This document shows, piece by piece, positions 8,119-17,436 of a DNA stretch of 64,000 nt. A program made the position numbers and the translations under genes. Location: NCBI GenBank assembly GCA_045577075.1, contig JAZNHR010000025.1, positions 1-64,000 on the forward strand. The letters run 5' to 3'. The stretch comes from SIG447 sp045577075. GTDB taxonomy: Bacteria; Bacillota; Clostridia; UMGS1883; UMGS1540. Under the pieces are notes generated by a model that was given only the letters and a program-made list of their open reading frames with translations, had not been told where the DNA came from and made no database searches. Position 1 is the first letter of the stretch. The number at the start of each line of letters is the position of its first letter.

Positions 8119-8203
8119 CATATCGAATAATCTGTGAATTTTTGGTAAAATTTTAGCTATTTCTTTACTGCTTATATGTTATAATAAGATGGGAGGGAAA
8201 AGT

Positions 8204-9268
8204 ATGAAAACAAAACACAAAACTTTTCTTATGGATGCAGGGATTACCGTTGGCATTTTGGCGGTATTTTTTCTTTTGAGTCTGGATCTCAATCAGGTAC
8301 TAAATGCGTCGACGCTGATTCCGTCGATTTTCGTACTGGCCGTTTTTCTGATTTCCTTGCTTACCCGCGGCTATTGGTATGGCATTTTTGCGGCGCTTGT
8401 CAGCGTGCTCGCGGTAAATTTTGCCTTTACGTTTCCCTATTTTGCCTTCAACTTTAAAGTGCACGAAAATATAATTTCCGCTGTCATTCTAATCGTAGTT
8501 ACCACCGTTACAAGTACGTTGACGACAATCATCAAGCGGCAGGAAAAGATGCGGCTTGGGGCGGAAAAAGAAAAAATGCGGGCAGACCTGCTTCGGGCGG
8601 TTTCCCACGATTTGCGAACGCCGCTCACTGCTATTTATGGTGCTGCGTCCACCGTCATTGAAAACTATGATGCCATTTCGGACGTACAAAAACAGGACAT
8701 TCTGTGCGGCATACAAAATGACAGTAAGTGGCTGATTCGAATGGTAGAAAACCTGCTTTCCATCACGAAGCTAGATGCCGGGGGCGTGCGTCTCCTGAAA
8801 AACCCGGTGGTACTGGAAGAACTTGTGGACACCGTGCTGGCAAAGTTTAAAAAGAATAATCCCGGCCAGGCCGTAGACCTTTCCATGCCGCAGGATTTTA
8901 TTATTGTGGCGGCAGATGCCATGCTCTTGCAGCAGGTGCTTTTAAATCTTTTGGAAAATGCCGTACAGCATGCAAAAGGAATGACAGAGCTTCGCCTTTG
9001 TATTTCAACAGAAGAAAATCAAGCCGTTTTCGAGGTTATGGATAACGGCTGCGGCATGGAAAAAGAAAAACTGAAGTCTGTTTTTTCGGGGTATTATACG
9101 GAAGAGGAAGGGCCAACTGACAGTCAAAAACGGTGCATGGGCATCGGTCTATCGGTTTGCGCCGCGATTATCCGTGCCCACGGCGGCGAAATCGAAGCGG
9201 AAAACAGAAGAAAGGGCGGCATGGTCTTTCGGTTTACGCTGGAAATGGAGGAGGACGCCGATGAATAA
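8204..9268 (+). CDS. KdpD-like sensor histidine kinase (DUF4118 type)
   Basis: 354 residues from the ATG at 8204, which has GGGAGGG 7 nt upstream; the ATG at 8189 lies inside that site. Residues 10-110 hold four hydrophobic segments of the KdpD membrane domain (DUF4118). The HisKA domain has its phosphoacceptor His135 in AVSHDLRTPLTAIYG, followed by an HATPase domain with the N box (LLNLLENAVQHA) and DNGCGM. It lacks the N-terminal KdpD universal-stress and sensor region, so it is a truncated KdpD architecture. It overlaps the response regulator by 8 nt. No kdpFABC genes lie in the window, so the signal and targets are unknown. Confidence 0.88.
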   Translation: MKTKHKTFLMDAGITVGILAVFFLLSLDLNQVLNASTLIPSIFVLAVFLISLLTRGYWYGIFAALVSVLAVNFAFTFPYFAFNFKVHENIISAVILIVVTTVTSTLTTIIKRQEKMRLGAEKEKMRADLLRAVSHDLRTPLTAIYGAASTVIENYDAISDVQKQDILCGIQNDSKWLIRMVENLLSITKLDAGGVRLLKNPVVLEELVDTVLAKFKKNNPGQAVDLSMPQDFIIVAADAMLLQQVLLNLLENAVQHAKGMTELRLCISTEENQAVFEVMDNGCGMEKEKLKSVFSGYYTEEEGPTDSQKRCMGIGLSVCAAIIRAHGGEIEAENRRKGGMVFRFTLEMEEDADE

Positions 9269-9968
9269 TAAATATAAAATTTTACTGATTGAAGATGAAG
9301 AAAATATTCGCAAATTCGTCACCGCCCTCTTTGAGGCGAACGGCTATCAGGTACTGACGGCGAAAACGGCAGGCGGCGGCCTTTCCATGTTTTCTTCTCA
9401 CTTGCCGGATTTGGTTGTGTTGGACTTGGGACTTCCGGATCAGGATGGCACCGCCTTTCTCTGCGAAATCCGTAAGGAATTTACTACGCCCGTTATCGTG
9501 CTTTCCGCCCGGAGCGATGAAAGCGACAAGGTGGAAGCCCTCGATATGGGGGCGAACGACTATGTGACAAAGCCCTTCGGCGCGGCCGAGCTCGTGGCAC
9601 GCGTTCGAGGTCTTTTGCGTACAAATTCTCCCCGTGCAAGCGAAGGAAAACTGCCGGACGGCAAGTTTACCTCCGGCGGCATGGTCATTGATTATAACGC
9701 CCGGAAAGTCTATCTGGAAGGCGCGGAAATCAAGCTTACACAAACGGAGTTTAACATTATGGCACTTCTCTCCGAGCATTTTGGAAAAGTCCTTACCTAT
9801 GCGACAATTATTAAAGAAATCTGGGGCTATTCCGATTCCGGCAGTATAAAAAAATTACAGGTGAATATGGCAAATATTCGCCGAAAGTTTTCTCTCAAAC
9901 CTGGGGAAAATCAGTATATTTCCAATGAGCTGGGCGTAGGGTACCGCATGCATAACGACAGCGAATAA
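9261..9968 (+). CDS. KdpE-like response regulator (OmpR family)
   Basis: 235 residues. The receiver domain has acidic pocket residues in IEDEEN, the phosphoacceptor Asp55 in VVLDLGLPD and the switch lysine in VTKPFG. A winged-helix DNA-binding domain follows, with the phrases LTQTEFNIMALLSEHFGKVL and NELGVGYRM. The true start is the ATG at 9261, overlapping the end of the kinase gene. The sequence is closest in type to KdpE, but the adjacent genes encode a Na/Pi cotransporter and pyruvate kinase rather than a K+ pump. Confidence 0.9.
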   Translation: MNNKYKILLIEDEENIRKFVTALFEANGYQVLTAKTAGGGLSMFSSHLPDLVVLDLGLPDQDGTAFLCEIRKEFTTPVIVLSARSDESDKVEALDMGANDYVTKPFGAAELVARVRGLLRTNSPRASEGKLPDGKFTSGGMVIDYNARKVYLEGAEIKLTQTEFNIMALLSEHFGKVLTYATIIKEIWGYSDSGSIKKLQVNMANIRRKFSLKPGENQYISNELGVGYRMHNDSE

Positions 9969-10050
9969 AAGTCTTAGCCGCATCTTTACCGCAAACCTGC
10001 TATACTGATAGCGATGAAAAAATATAGAAAAGCAAAAGAAAGGAAAAAGT

Positions 10051-11793
10051 ATGAGTATTTTTGATGTTTTGACACTGATTGGCGGACTGTGTTTGTTCCT
10101 GTTCGGCATGAGCGTAATGGGGGATGCCTTAGAGCGGCGTGCCGGCAGCGGTCTTAGTGCCATTATCGGAAAGCTGACTACCAATAAATGGGTAGGCTTT
10201 CTGACGGGACTTGGCGTTACCGCCATTATCCAAAGTTCATCCGCTACCACCGTAATGGTAGTAGGCTTTGTAAACTCGGGGCTGATGACGCTTCGGCAGG
10301 CCATCAGCGTCATTATGGGTGCCAATATCGGTACCACCGTAACGTCGTGGATTTTGAGTCTTGGAGGCATTGAAAGCAGTAATGTGGTTGTACAGCTTTT
10401 TAAGCCGACATCCTTTACACCTGTTCTGGCACTGATCGGTATTGCCTTTTTTATGTTTGGTAAAACCAACAAGAAAAAAGATACAGGCACCATTTTACTC
10501 GGCTTTGCCGTTTTGATGTTCGGGATGGATATTATGTCCGGCGCGGTTGCAGGTCTTCGGGATGTGCCGGCGTTTCGAGACCTTTTCATTCTCTTTAAAA
10601 ACCCGATTTTAGGCGTTTTAGCAGGGGCAATCCTGACGGCGATTATCCAGTCCAGTTCTGCATCTGTCGGTATTTTGCAGGCACTTACGGTCACGGGGCA
10701 GATTTCCTACGGTGCCGCCTTCCCGATTATTATGGGGCAGAATATCGGCACCTGCGTCACGGCTATTCTTTCCTCGGTCGGTACAAACCGAAATGCAAAG
10801 CGCGTAGCGATGGCGCATTTGTTATTTAATGTTATTGGCACAGTGATATTGCTGGTGCTATTATATGTTGTGAAATTTGTGTTTGTGCCGGCTCTTCTGG
10901 ATTCAGGCGCCACCCATTTCGGTATCGCGGTTGCCCACACGGTGTTTAACGTTGTCTGCACGGCGATTTTACTACCCATGTCCGGGCACCTTGAAAAGCT
11001 TGTGTGTTGGCTTGTGCCGGATGCGAAGGGCAAAGAAGAAAAGACGGAACTGGACGACAGACTTTTGTCTACCCCTGCCGTTGCCCTCGATGCATGTCGG
11101 AAGCAGGCGCTGTCTATGGCGAAATACGCTGTGCGCGCCCTTCGGGACAGTATTTATACCTTGTTTGATTATAAAGCGGCACTTGCGGAGGACATTCGGG
11201 AGAATGAAGAACGCACGGACCATTTGGAGGATGTTATCGGTAACTATTTGGTAAAGCTCTCCGCCTACCAGAAAAACGAGGACGAAAGTGCGGAATCGGC
11301 AAGACTGCTTCGCATTATCGGCGATTTTGAGCGAATTTCCGACCACGCGGTCAATATCTTGGAATCAGCAGAGGAGCTGCGGGACAAGAGTATACAGTTT
11401 ACCGATACAGGGAAGAAGGAACTTTCCGTGCTGGCGGATGCGGTAAGCGAGATTTCGGCACTTGCCTTTTCTGCTTTTGAAACAGGGGACACAGACACGG
11501 CTCTTGAAATTGAGCCGTTGGAAGAAATTATTGACAGCCTCAAAGAAAGGCTTCGTGCAAGCCATATTTCGCGCCTGCAAAAAGGGGAGTGCAGTATTGA
11601 GGCGGGCTTTGTCTGGTCTGACCTTTTGACAAATTTTGAACGCACTGCAGACCATTGCTCTAACATTGCCGGCTGCATCATTGAAACGTCCCACCATACG
11701 CTGCACATGCATGACAGTATTTACATTTTGAAATCCGAGAGTGAAGCGTTCAAAGAAAAATTTGCCTATTATTCCGATAAATATCAATTATAA
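10051..11793 (+). CDS. Na/Pi cotransporter family protein with PhoU-like tail
   Basis: 580 residues. The first 310 contain about eight to ten membrane segments with the duplicated signature IIQSSSATT and IIQSSSASV typical of NptA/PNaS transporters. The remaining part (about 330-580) is a helical PhoU-like domain with repeated RIIGDFERISDHAVNI and LLTNFERTADHCSNI phrases. Such proteins move phosphate with sodium, or act in phosphate control. It sits 82 bp after the KdpE-like gene and 17 bp before pyk, so it may share a transcript with both. Confidence 0.92.
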   Translation: MSIFDVLTLIGGLCLFLFGMSVMGDALERRAGSGLSAIIGKLTTNKWVGFLTGLGVTAIIQSSSATTVMVVGFVNSGLMTLRQAISVIMGANIGTTVTSWILSLGGIESSNVVVQLFKPTSFTPVLALIGIAFFMFGKTNKKKDTGTILLGFAVLMFGMDIMSGAVAGLRDVPAFRDLFILFKNPILGVLAGAILTAIIQSSSASVGILQALTVTGQISYGAAFPIIMGQNIGTCVTAILSSVGTNRNAKRVAMAHLLFNVIGTVILLVLLYVVKFVFVPALLDSGATHFGIAVAHTVFNVVCTAILLPMSGHLEKLVCWLVPDAKGKEEKTELDDRLLSTPAVALDACRKQALSMAKYAVRALRDSIYTLFDYKAALAEDIRENEERTDHLEDVIGNYLVKLSAYQKNEDESAESARLLRIIGDFERISDHAVNILESAEELRDKSIQFTDTGKKELSVLADAVSEISALAFSAFETGDTDTALEIEPLEEIIDSLKERLRASHISRLQKGECSIEAGFVWSDLLTNFERTADHCSNIAGCIIETSHHTLHMHDSIYILKSESEAFKEKFAYYSDKYQL

Positions 11794-11810
11794 CGTTAGA
11801 AAGGATACTT

Positions 11811-13226
11811 ATGAGAAAGACAAAAGTAATTTGCACCATAGGCCCAGCCTGTGAAGACGAAAATATTTTGACCCAGATGTGCCTGGAGGGCATGAACGTG
11901 GCGAGACTCAATTTTTCTCACGGCACCCATGAGGAACATCAGCAAAAAATTGATTTAATAAAAAAAGTTCGGGAAAAGCTGGATTTACCCATTGCCATTA
12001 TGTTGGATACAAAAGGGCCGGAATACAGAATTAAAACCTTTGCAGAGAAAAAAATCACAGTTGCGGAAGGGGATACCTTTACTTTTACAACGGAAGAAAT
12101 CGAAGGGACAAGAGAAAAAGTATCCGTAAACTACAAAAATTTGATTGCGGAGCTACATATCGGGGACACGATTACGGTCAATAATGGCCTTGTTATTTTT
12201 GAAGTGCAGGAGATTCGTGAGACGGAAGCGGTGTGCAGAGTTGTAGTAGGCGGTACGCTTTCCGACAGAAAAAGCATGCATTTCCCCGGCATCGTTATGA
12301 AGCATGATTTTTTAAGCAAGCAGGACAAAGAGGATTTGCTGTTTGGAATTCAGAATGATATTGATTTTGTGGCGGCATCCTTTGTTTCCCGAAAACAGGA
12401 TGTGGCAGATATTCGGAATTTTCTTGATGAAAATGGCGGTCGAGACATTGATATTATAGCAAAAATAGAGAATCGCTCAGGGGTAGATAATATTGAAGAA
12501 ATCTGCGAACTGGCAGACGGCATCATGATTGCTCGCGGCGATTTGGGCGTGGAGATTCCCTTTATCGAGGTGCCGGCAATTCAAAAATATCTAATCAACA
12601 AGTGCAGACTGCTCGGCATTCGGGTCATTACCGCTACAGAAATGCTGGAATCCATGATATATAATCCCAGACCCACTCGTGCTGAACTGTCAGACGTGGC
12701 AAATGCCGTATATGACGGCTCTTCTGCCATTATGCTTTCAGGCGAAACGGCATCGGGACAGTATCCCGTACTGGCTGTGAAAAACATGGTGGAAATCGCA
12801 GAGTTTACAGAGCAAAAAATTCATTATATCAATCGGTTTAAGTCAACGGAATTTAAAATTAAAAATAATTTGGACGCGTTGTCCCATTCCACGTGTTCCA
12901 TGGCAATTACCCTCGGGGCGAAGGGGATTGTAGTAAATTCCATTAGTGGCCGTACTGCAAGAATGGTCAGCCGTTTCCGTTGCCCCGTGGATATTCTTGC
13001 TACAACCACCTCGAAAAAAGTACAGCGCAAACTGAATTTAAGCTGGGGCGTAAAGCCTGTTTTATGCGAAGAATTTTCATCTGTGGAGGTTATGTTTTAC
13101 AGTGCCCTAAAAACCGCAAAGGAAATCTTTCATCTAGAAAAAGGAGACAATGTGGTTTTGACCGGCGGGCAAATTAACGGTAAAAGCGGCAATTCCAACA
13201 TCATTAAAATTGAACAAATTCAGTAA
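11811..13226 (+). CDS. pyk: Pyruvate kinase
   Basis: 471 residues. Converts PEP and ADP to pyruvate and ATP in the last step of glycolysis. Visible landmarks are MRKTKVICTIGPAC at the start, NFSHGTHEEH, MLDTKGPEYRI, the active-site IIAKIENRSGVDNI and the MIARGDLGVEI and TATEMLESM segments. It ends at the standard C-terminal domain and lacks the extra PEP-utiliser domain of many Bacillus enzymes. AAAGGA lies before the ATG. A strong hairpin follows the stop. Confidence 0.96.
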   Translation: MRKTKVICTIGPACEDENILTQMCLEGMNVARLNFSHGTHEEHQQKIDLIKKVREKLDLPIAIMLDTKGPEYRIKTFAEKKITVAEGDTFTFTTEEIEGTREKVSVNYKNLIAELHIGDTITVNNGLVIFEVQEIRETEAVCRVVVGGTLSDRKSMHFPGIVMKHDFLSKQDKEDLLFGIQNDIDFVAASFVSRKQDVADIRNFLDENGGRDIDIIAKIENRSGVDNIEEICELADGIMIARGDLGVEIPFIEVPAIQKYLINKCRLLGIRVITATEMLESMIYNPRPTRAELSDVANAVYDGSSAIMLSGETASGQYPVLAVKNMVEIAEFTEQKIHYINRFKSTEFKIKNNLDALSHSTCSMAITLGAKGIVVNSISGRTARMVSRFRCPVDILATTTSKKVQRKLNLSWGVKPVLCEEFSSVEVMFYSALKTAKEIFHLEKGDNVVLTGGQINGKSGNSNIIKIEQIQ

Positions 13227-13230
13227 GCTT

Positions 13231-13281
13231 AAAAAATCCGTATTTTCGGCAGGGATACGCTTGCCAAAATACGGATTTTTT
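13231..13281 (+). terminator. pyk terminator
   Basis: AAAAAATCCGTATTTT pairs with its complement at 13265-13281, with a further GGCA/TGCC helix inside the loop, and the right arm ends in six T. The -35 box of the next promoter (13261) lies inside this hairpin. Confidence 0.9.
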
Positions 13282-13289
13282 GTTATACT
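13261..13289 (+). promoter_or_regulatory. Promoter of the YitT-family gene, overlapping the pyk terminator
   Basis: TTGCCA (13261-13266) and TATACT (13284-13289) with 17 bp between them; the -35 box is within the terminator stem-loop. Confidence 0.7.
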
Positions 13290-13323
13290 GTATATAAAGT
13301 CTGTTTTTGGAAGGGTGCATGAA

Positions 13324-14190
13324 ATGGAAAGCATAAAGGCGAAAAATATATTGCTGCTTACGCTGGCGGGTTTTATCAACGCGTTTGGCGTTACGGTGTT
13401 TTTAACGCCCGTAAAACTGTATGACGGCGGCATTTCCGGCACCTCTATGCTGCTTTCACAAATTACGCCGGCATATCTTTCCCTGTCCGTTTTTCTGCTC
13501 CTTTTAAATATACCACTTTTTATCTTCGGGTATAAAAAGCAAGGAAAAGTGTTTACCTTGTATTCTGTATATACCGTGGTTATCTATTCCCTTGGTGCAT
13601 GGCTGATTACAGATGTTTTGCCCATTGATGTCTCTCTCGCCTCGCCCCTTGCGGGGAATGACCTACTCCTTTGCGCTTTATTCGGCGGTATGATTTCGGG
13701 CGTGGGTAGCGGGCTTACCATTCGCTTTGGTGGCGCCATTGACGGGGTTGAGGTTATGGCGGTGGTGTTCGCAAAGCGCATAGGGGTAACGGTGGGTACG
13801 TTCGTTATGGTGTATAACGTACTTTTATATGTCATCTGCGGCATGCTTTTAAATAGCTGGATTTTGCCCCTTTATTCCATTGTTACGTATGCGGCGGCAC
13901 TCAAAACCATTGACTTTATTGTCGAGGGTATTGACCGCTCCAAGGCCGCTACCATTATTACTGCAAAGCCGCAGGAAATTTGCGCCGCCTTGATGGAAAC
14001 CTTTGAAAGCGGCATTACAAAGCTGGAGGCGAAGGGCGGCTACTCCAATACCGATAAAACGATGCTGTATTTTATTGTAGACCGTTTCCAGATTTCCAAA
14101 ATGCGCGAGATTGTGCACGGACTTGACGAGAGTGCATTTATCACCATTACGGAAGTGGCGGATGTATTTAAGGCAAACATGGGAAAATAA
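13324..14190 (+). CDS. YitT family membrane protein (DUF161/DUF2179)
   Basis: 288 residues from the ATG at 13324, which has AAGGGTG upstream; the open frame extends farther left but runs through the pyk terminator. The first 190 residues form about five membrane segments with the family pattern AFGVTVFLTPVKLYDGGISG and IRFGGAIDGVEVMAV. Residues 200-288 form the cytoplasmic DUF2179 domain with ATIITAKPQEIC and the GGYSNTDKTMLYFIV phrase. Function of the family is not settled. Confidence 0.92.
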   Translation: MESIKAKNILLLTLAGFINAFGVTVFLTPVKLYDGGISGTSMLLSQITPAYLSLSVFLLLLNIPLFIFGYKKQGKVFTLYSVYTVVIYSLGAWLITDVLPIDVSLASPLAGNDLLLCALFGGMISGVGSGLTIRFGGAIDGVEVMAVVFAKRIGVTVGTFVMVYNVLLYVICGMLLNSWILPLYSIVTYAAALKTIDFIVEGIDRSKAATIITAKPQEICAALMETFESGITKLEAKGGYSNTDKTMLYFIVDRFQISKMREIVHGLDESAFITITEVADVFKANMGK

Positions 14191-14217
14191 AAAAGAATCC
14201 ACTTGCTCATATTTAAA

Positions 14218-14262
14218 GTGCACCTCTAAAAGTTAAACACTTTTGGAGGTGCACATCTTTTT
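14218..14262 (+). terminator. Terminator behind the YitT-family gene
   Basis: GTGCACCTC at 14218 pairs with GAGGTGCAC ending at 14254, extended by an inner AAAAG/CTTTT helix, then ATCTTTTTT. Confidence 0.9.
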
Positions 14263-14276
14263 TGCGTGAATTCTTT

Positions 14277-14816
14277 TTAATAATTTTTGGCGAGAATCTT
14301 AAAGTAAGCCTTCGGATGCGCACAAACGGGGCAAACCTCGGGAGCCTGGGCGCCTACATGAAGGTGACCGCAGTTTGCACAAATCCAAACCTGTTCGGTA
14401 GGCTTTTTAAATACTTCGTCCTTCTCGATGTTGGAAACGAGTGCATTGTAGCGTTCCTCGTGTTCCTTTTCGATTTTGCCGACGGAATCAAAAAGAAATG
14501 CAATATGGTCAAAGCCTTCTTCCTTTGCAACGCGTGCAAATTCGGCGTACATTTCCGTCCATTCGTACTTTTCGCCGCTAGCGGCGTCTTTTAAGTTGGT
14601 AAGCGTGTCGGGCATGCCGTCATGAAGAAGCTTAAACCAGATTTTGGCGTGTTCTTTTTCGTTGTTTGCAGTTTCCGTGAAGATTTCCGCAATCTGCTCA
14701 AAGCCGTCCTTCTTTGCCTTGGAAGCGTAGTAGGTGTACTTATTTCTGGCTTGGGACTCGCCTGCAAAGGCAGCCATTAAGTTTGCTTCTGTTCGGGAAC
14801 CTTTTAAATTTGCCAT
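14277..14816 (-). CDS. rbr: Rubrerythrin
   Basis: 179 residues. The N-terminal ferritin-like diiron domain carries the iron ligands in FAGESQARNKY and in the helices around ANNEKEHAKIW and GKIEKEHEERY. The C-terminal rubredoxin-type iron site is CANCGHLH...CPVCAHP. It is a peroxide reductase that protects anaerobes from oxidative stress. AGGAGG stands before the ATG. The upstream region has an AGCGAAATTTTCGCT palindrome next to a TATAAT box that could be an operator. Confidence 0.96.
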   Translation of the reverse strand: MANLKGSRTEANLMAAFAGESQARNKYTYYASKAKKDGFEQIAEIFTETANNEKEHAKIWFKLLHDGMPDTLTNLKDAASGEKYEWTEMYAEFARVAKEEGFDHIAFLFDSVGKIEKEHEERYNALVSNIEKDEVFKKPTEQVWICANCGHLHVGAQAPEVCPVCAHPKAYFKILAKNY

Positions 14817-14843
14817 GAGAAAAACCTCCTGAAAATTTTTTGT

Positions 14844-14864
14844 ATTATAAGCGAAATTTTCGCT
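14844..14864 (-). promoter_or_regulatory. Rubrerythrin -10 box with overlapping palindrome
   Basis: On the minus strand TATAAT (14844-14849) directly follows the 15-nt palindrome AGCGAAATTTTCGCT (14850-14864). It occupies the -10/-35 spacer and could be a repressor site; it does not match the PerR box well. Confidence 0.45.
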
Positions 14865-14878
14865 ATAAGTACCGCTAA

Positions 14879-15394
14879 TTATGCAATGTAAACGTTACGG
14901 GGATTATATCGTTTAAAGGACTGCACCATGTCCTCCGTGGGCTGAAAAATCACGCAGGTGCGAACGCCCACACGCTCGAAAACCGCAAAATAGTTTTCTT
15001 CATGCCCGTCGTACGCGACGAACGAGCGGCAGGGGAGAGACCTATATTCCGCAAAGTAATTGCCGCGGTTTACGGGGGCAATGATTTCACATTCCCGACT
15101 GTCAAAGGAAATCATACGCTTACGCTTTTGTTTTGCAATGATTTGGTCAATGTCCACCGTGCCTTCTGTTACGATATATTCGTACTCCCAGTTATGGAGT
15201 GCCGCCGCACGGATTCCAAAGAACAGTGCGAAAAAAGCACCGCATAGGCCAATGTAGCGAAGCCCCATGATAAGCCCTATATAATAGGCCACAATCGCCC
15301 CTGCAATGCCTGCGACAACAAAGCCTACGTCCGTAAGATATTCCTTCGGCGTTTTTTGGTGGCGCACAATCGATTCATAAAAACCTTCCAGCAT
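14879..15394 (-). CDS. Small membrane protein of unknown function (DUF6106-like)
   Basis: 171 residues. Two membrane segments near residues 22-62, then a soluble beta-rich part starting EYEYIVTEGTVDIDQIIAKQ, which suggests a PH-like domain facing the cytoplasm. It resembles the Clostridial DUF6106 proteins by eye. It lies 9 nt behind the permease at 15404 in the same orientation and may be the last gene of the nucleoside transporter operon. No function is assigned. Confidence 0.7.
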   Translation of the reverse strand: MLEGFYESIVRHQKTPKEYLTDVGFVVAGIAGAIVAYYIGLIMGLRYIGLCGAFFALFFGIRAAALHNWEYEYIVTEGTVDIDQIIAKQKRKRMISFDSRECEIIAPVNRGNYFAEYRSLPCRSFVAYDGHEENYFAVFERVGVRTCVIFQPTEDMVQSFKRYNPRNVYIA

Positions 15395-15403
15395 AGTATC
15401 CTC

Positions 15404-16354
15404 CTATCTGTCCTCGCGGAAATAGTTGTTGCCGCAGCCCTGGGGCTGTCTCCGTTCCCTGGATTTGCGAATGGAAGCCACAACTAAGATAATGGTTGTA
15501 ATCACATAAGGCAGCATTTCCAAAAACGCGGCAGGAATTTGCAGCCAGTCCACACGAAAGCGAATAACTTCAAACATACCAAAAAGCAGTGTACCCAAAA
15601 TTGCCTTGATGGGATTCCAGTTTGCAAAGATAACCAGGGCTACCGCAATCCAGCCCTGCCCGTTTACACAGGCATTTTGCCACTGGCCGCCGAAAAAGAA
15701 CAGGGACAAGTAGGCGCCGCCAAGGCCACACACACCGCCGCCTAAAAGAATATGCAAATACTTTGTACGGGCGACCTTTATACCAGCGGCATCTGCCGTC
15801 CCGGGCGCTTCACCGACTGCCCGCATGCGAAGCCCCGCACGGGTCTTATTCATGTAGAAAAAAGCCAAAACGGCAATGACAATGCCAAGATATACAAGTA
15901 TATTATGTGAAAAAAGGAGCTTGCCTATGTATGGAATTTCGCCGAGCAGCGGAATGGGTTTGTCAGCAAGGCGAGCAATCATTGCCGGAGAAAGCTTCGG
16001 CAAAAGTCCACCGTTTGCCGCAATCATGCGAAGGCCGAAAAAGTTTGCAAACGCGGTGCCAAAAATCGTAAGGGCAAGCCCTGCCACCGTCTGGTTTGCC
16101 CGAAGGGAAACGGTAAGCACGGCATAAATCAGTGCGCCGAACATGCCGGCTAAAAAGGCGGCAAGAAGGGCTACAAGAAGGCTATCCGTATGGAGCCCTG
16201 CAAAAAAGCCGAAAAAGGCACCCAGCCACATCATACCTTCGACGCCGAGGTTCATATTTCCTGCTTTTTCCGTAATAATTTCTCCCGTGGTGCCGAACAG
16301 CAGGGGAATACCGGCACGAATGGCGGCGGTCAGTAAGTTAATCAGGCTATTCAT
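15404..16354 (-). CDS. Nucleoside ABC transporter permease (NupQ type)
   Basis: 316 residues, about eight membrane segments, with the branched-chain-type permease signature GEIITEKAGNMNLGVEGMM at residues 25-43 typical of the second permease of BMP-type importers (NupQ, BmpC neighbours). It overlaps the first permease gene by 4 nt. With the ATPase and the lipoprotein it completes an importer for purine nucleosides. Confidence 0.92.
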   Translation of the reverse strand: MNSLINLLTAAIRAGIPLLFGTTGEIITEKAGNMNLGVEGMMWLGAFFGFFAGLHTDSLLVALLAAFLAGMFGALIYAVLTVSLRANQTVAGLALTIFGTAFANFFGLRMIAANGGLLPKLSPAMIARLADKPIPLLGEIPYIGKLLFSHNILVYLGIVIAVLAFFYMNKTRAGLRMRAVGEAPGTADAAGIKVARTKYLHILLGGGVCGLGGAYLSLFFFGGQWQNACVNGQGWIAVALVIFANWNPIKAILGTLLFGMFEVIRFRVDWLQIPAAFLEMLPYVITTIILVVASIRKSRERRQPQGCGNNYFREDR

Positions 16355-17436
16355 GCTTTTTCCCTCCCTCTGTAAATAATTTTATACTGCATAAAGAAGT
16401 CAAATGCCAAAATCACAAACAGGATAATGCCCTGGAGAATATCAGCAACGGCAGGGGAAAGACCAAGTTTTAATAGTGCGCTGCCGGAGCACCCTTGGGT
16501 AAGGGTTGCAAACAGCATGGAGAAAAGCACGCATACAAAGGGATTAAGGCGCGACAGCCACGCGATAATAATGGCAGTAAAGCCGCGGCCACCGGCAACG
16601 CTTTCCCCGAGGGTATGCTCAATGCCGGCCACCTGAATCATACCGGCAATACCGCAAAGGGCACCGCTTATAAACATGGTGCGCATAATAATGCGGCTTA
16701 CATTCATACCGGCATATCGCGCGGTGTTTATGCTGTCACCGATAACGCTGATTTCGTACCCCTGCTTTGTATACCGCAGATATACAAAAGCGAGTACGAC
16801 GAGCACCACGGTGAAAATCCAGCCCATATGTACGCCCCCCACAATATCCAGGCGAGCACGCTGCGCAAACTTGGCAATGCCGGGGAAGCCCGGGGTTTCC
16901 GACCAAGGGCCGTCCTTAAGATAGGTAATAAAGCTGAGCGCGATATAGTTGAGCATCAGCGTAAACAGCGTTTCGTTCGTATCAAACTTCGTCTTAAAGA
17001 ATGCCGGAATAAGCCCGACAATACCGCCGCCGATTGCCCCTGCCAGAAACATCACCAAAAGGAGAAGGTAGTGTGGCATTTGGCTTTGGAAAAGCGCAAA
17101 GTAGGAAGCAAAAATGGCGCCTGCAATCATTTGCCCTTCCGCGCCGATATTCCAAAACTTCATTTTAAAAGCAACGGAAACGGCGATAGAGGTAATGACA
17201 AGGGGAATCGCATAGCCAATTGTTTTAAATACATAGGAGCCGGTACGGGCAGATTTAAAAGCACCGTCAATAATTACGCCGTAAACGGTAAAGGGGTTTT
17301 TGCCGAGACACAGAATAAAGAGCCCGCCTATAATCAGCGCGGCAACGAGAGAAATAAAGGAGAGGAGAAGGGGCTTAAAGCCTGTACTTTCCGCCTTCTT
17401 CGCCAGATGGAATCTGGATAAAAAATTACTCAGCAT
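16351..17436 (-). CDS. Nucleoside ABC transporter permease (NupP type)
   Basis: 361 residues from the ATG at 17436, which has AGGAGG 7 nt upstream and overlaps the ATPase gene by 11 nt. About eight to ten membrane segments; the phrases FKMKFWNIGAEGQMIAGAIF and GRGFTAIIIAWLSRLNP are typical of the first permease of BMP-family importers. Confidence 0.92.
   Translation of the reverse strand: MLSNFLSRFHLAKKAESTGFKPLLLSFISLVAALIIGGLFILCLGKNPFTVYGVIIDGAFKSARTGSYVFKTIGYAIPLVITSIAVSVAFKMKFWNIGAEGQMIAGAIFASYFALFQSQMPHYLLLLVMFLAGAIGGGIVGLIPAFFKTKFDTNETLFTLMLNYIALSFITYLKDGPWSETPGFPGIAKFAQRARLDIVGGVHMGWIFTVVLVVLAFVYLRYTKQGYEISVIGDSINTARYAGMNVSRIIMRTMFISGALCGIAGMIQVAGIEHTLGESVAGGRGFTAIIIAWLSRLNPFVCVLFSMLFATLTQGCSGSALLKLGLSPAVADILQGIILFVILAFDFFMQYKIIYRGREKA

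Noticed and set aside
16495..17421. Plus-strand 308-codon frame
   Set aside because: Antisense shadow of the permease gene, with His/Lys/Asn-rich non-protein composition and no RBS.
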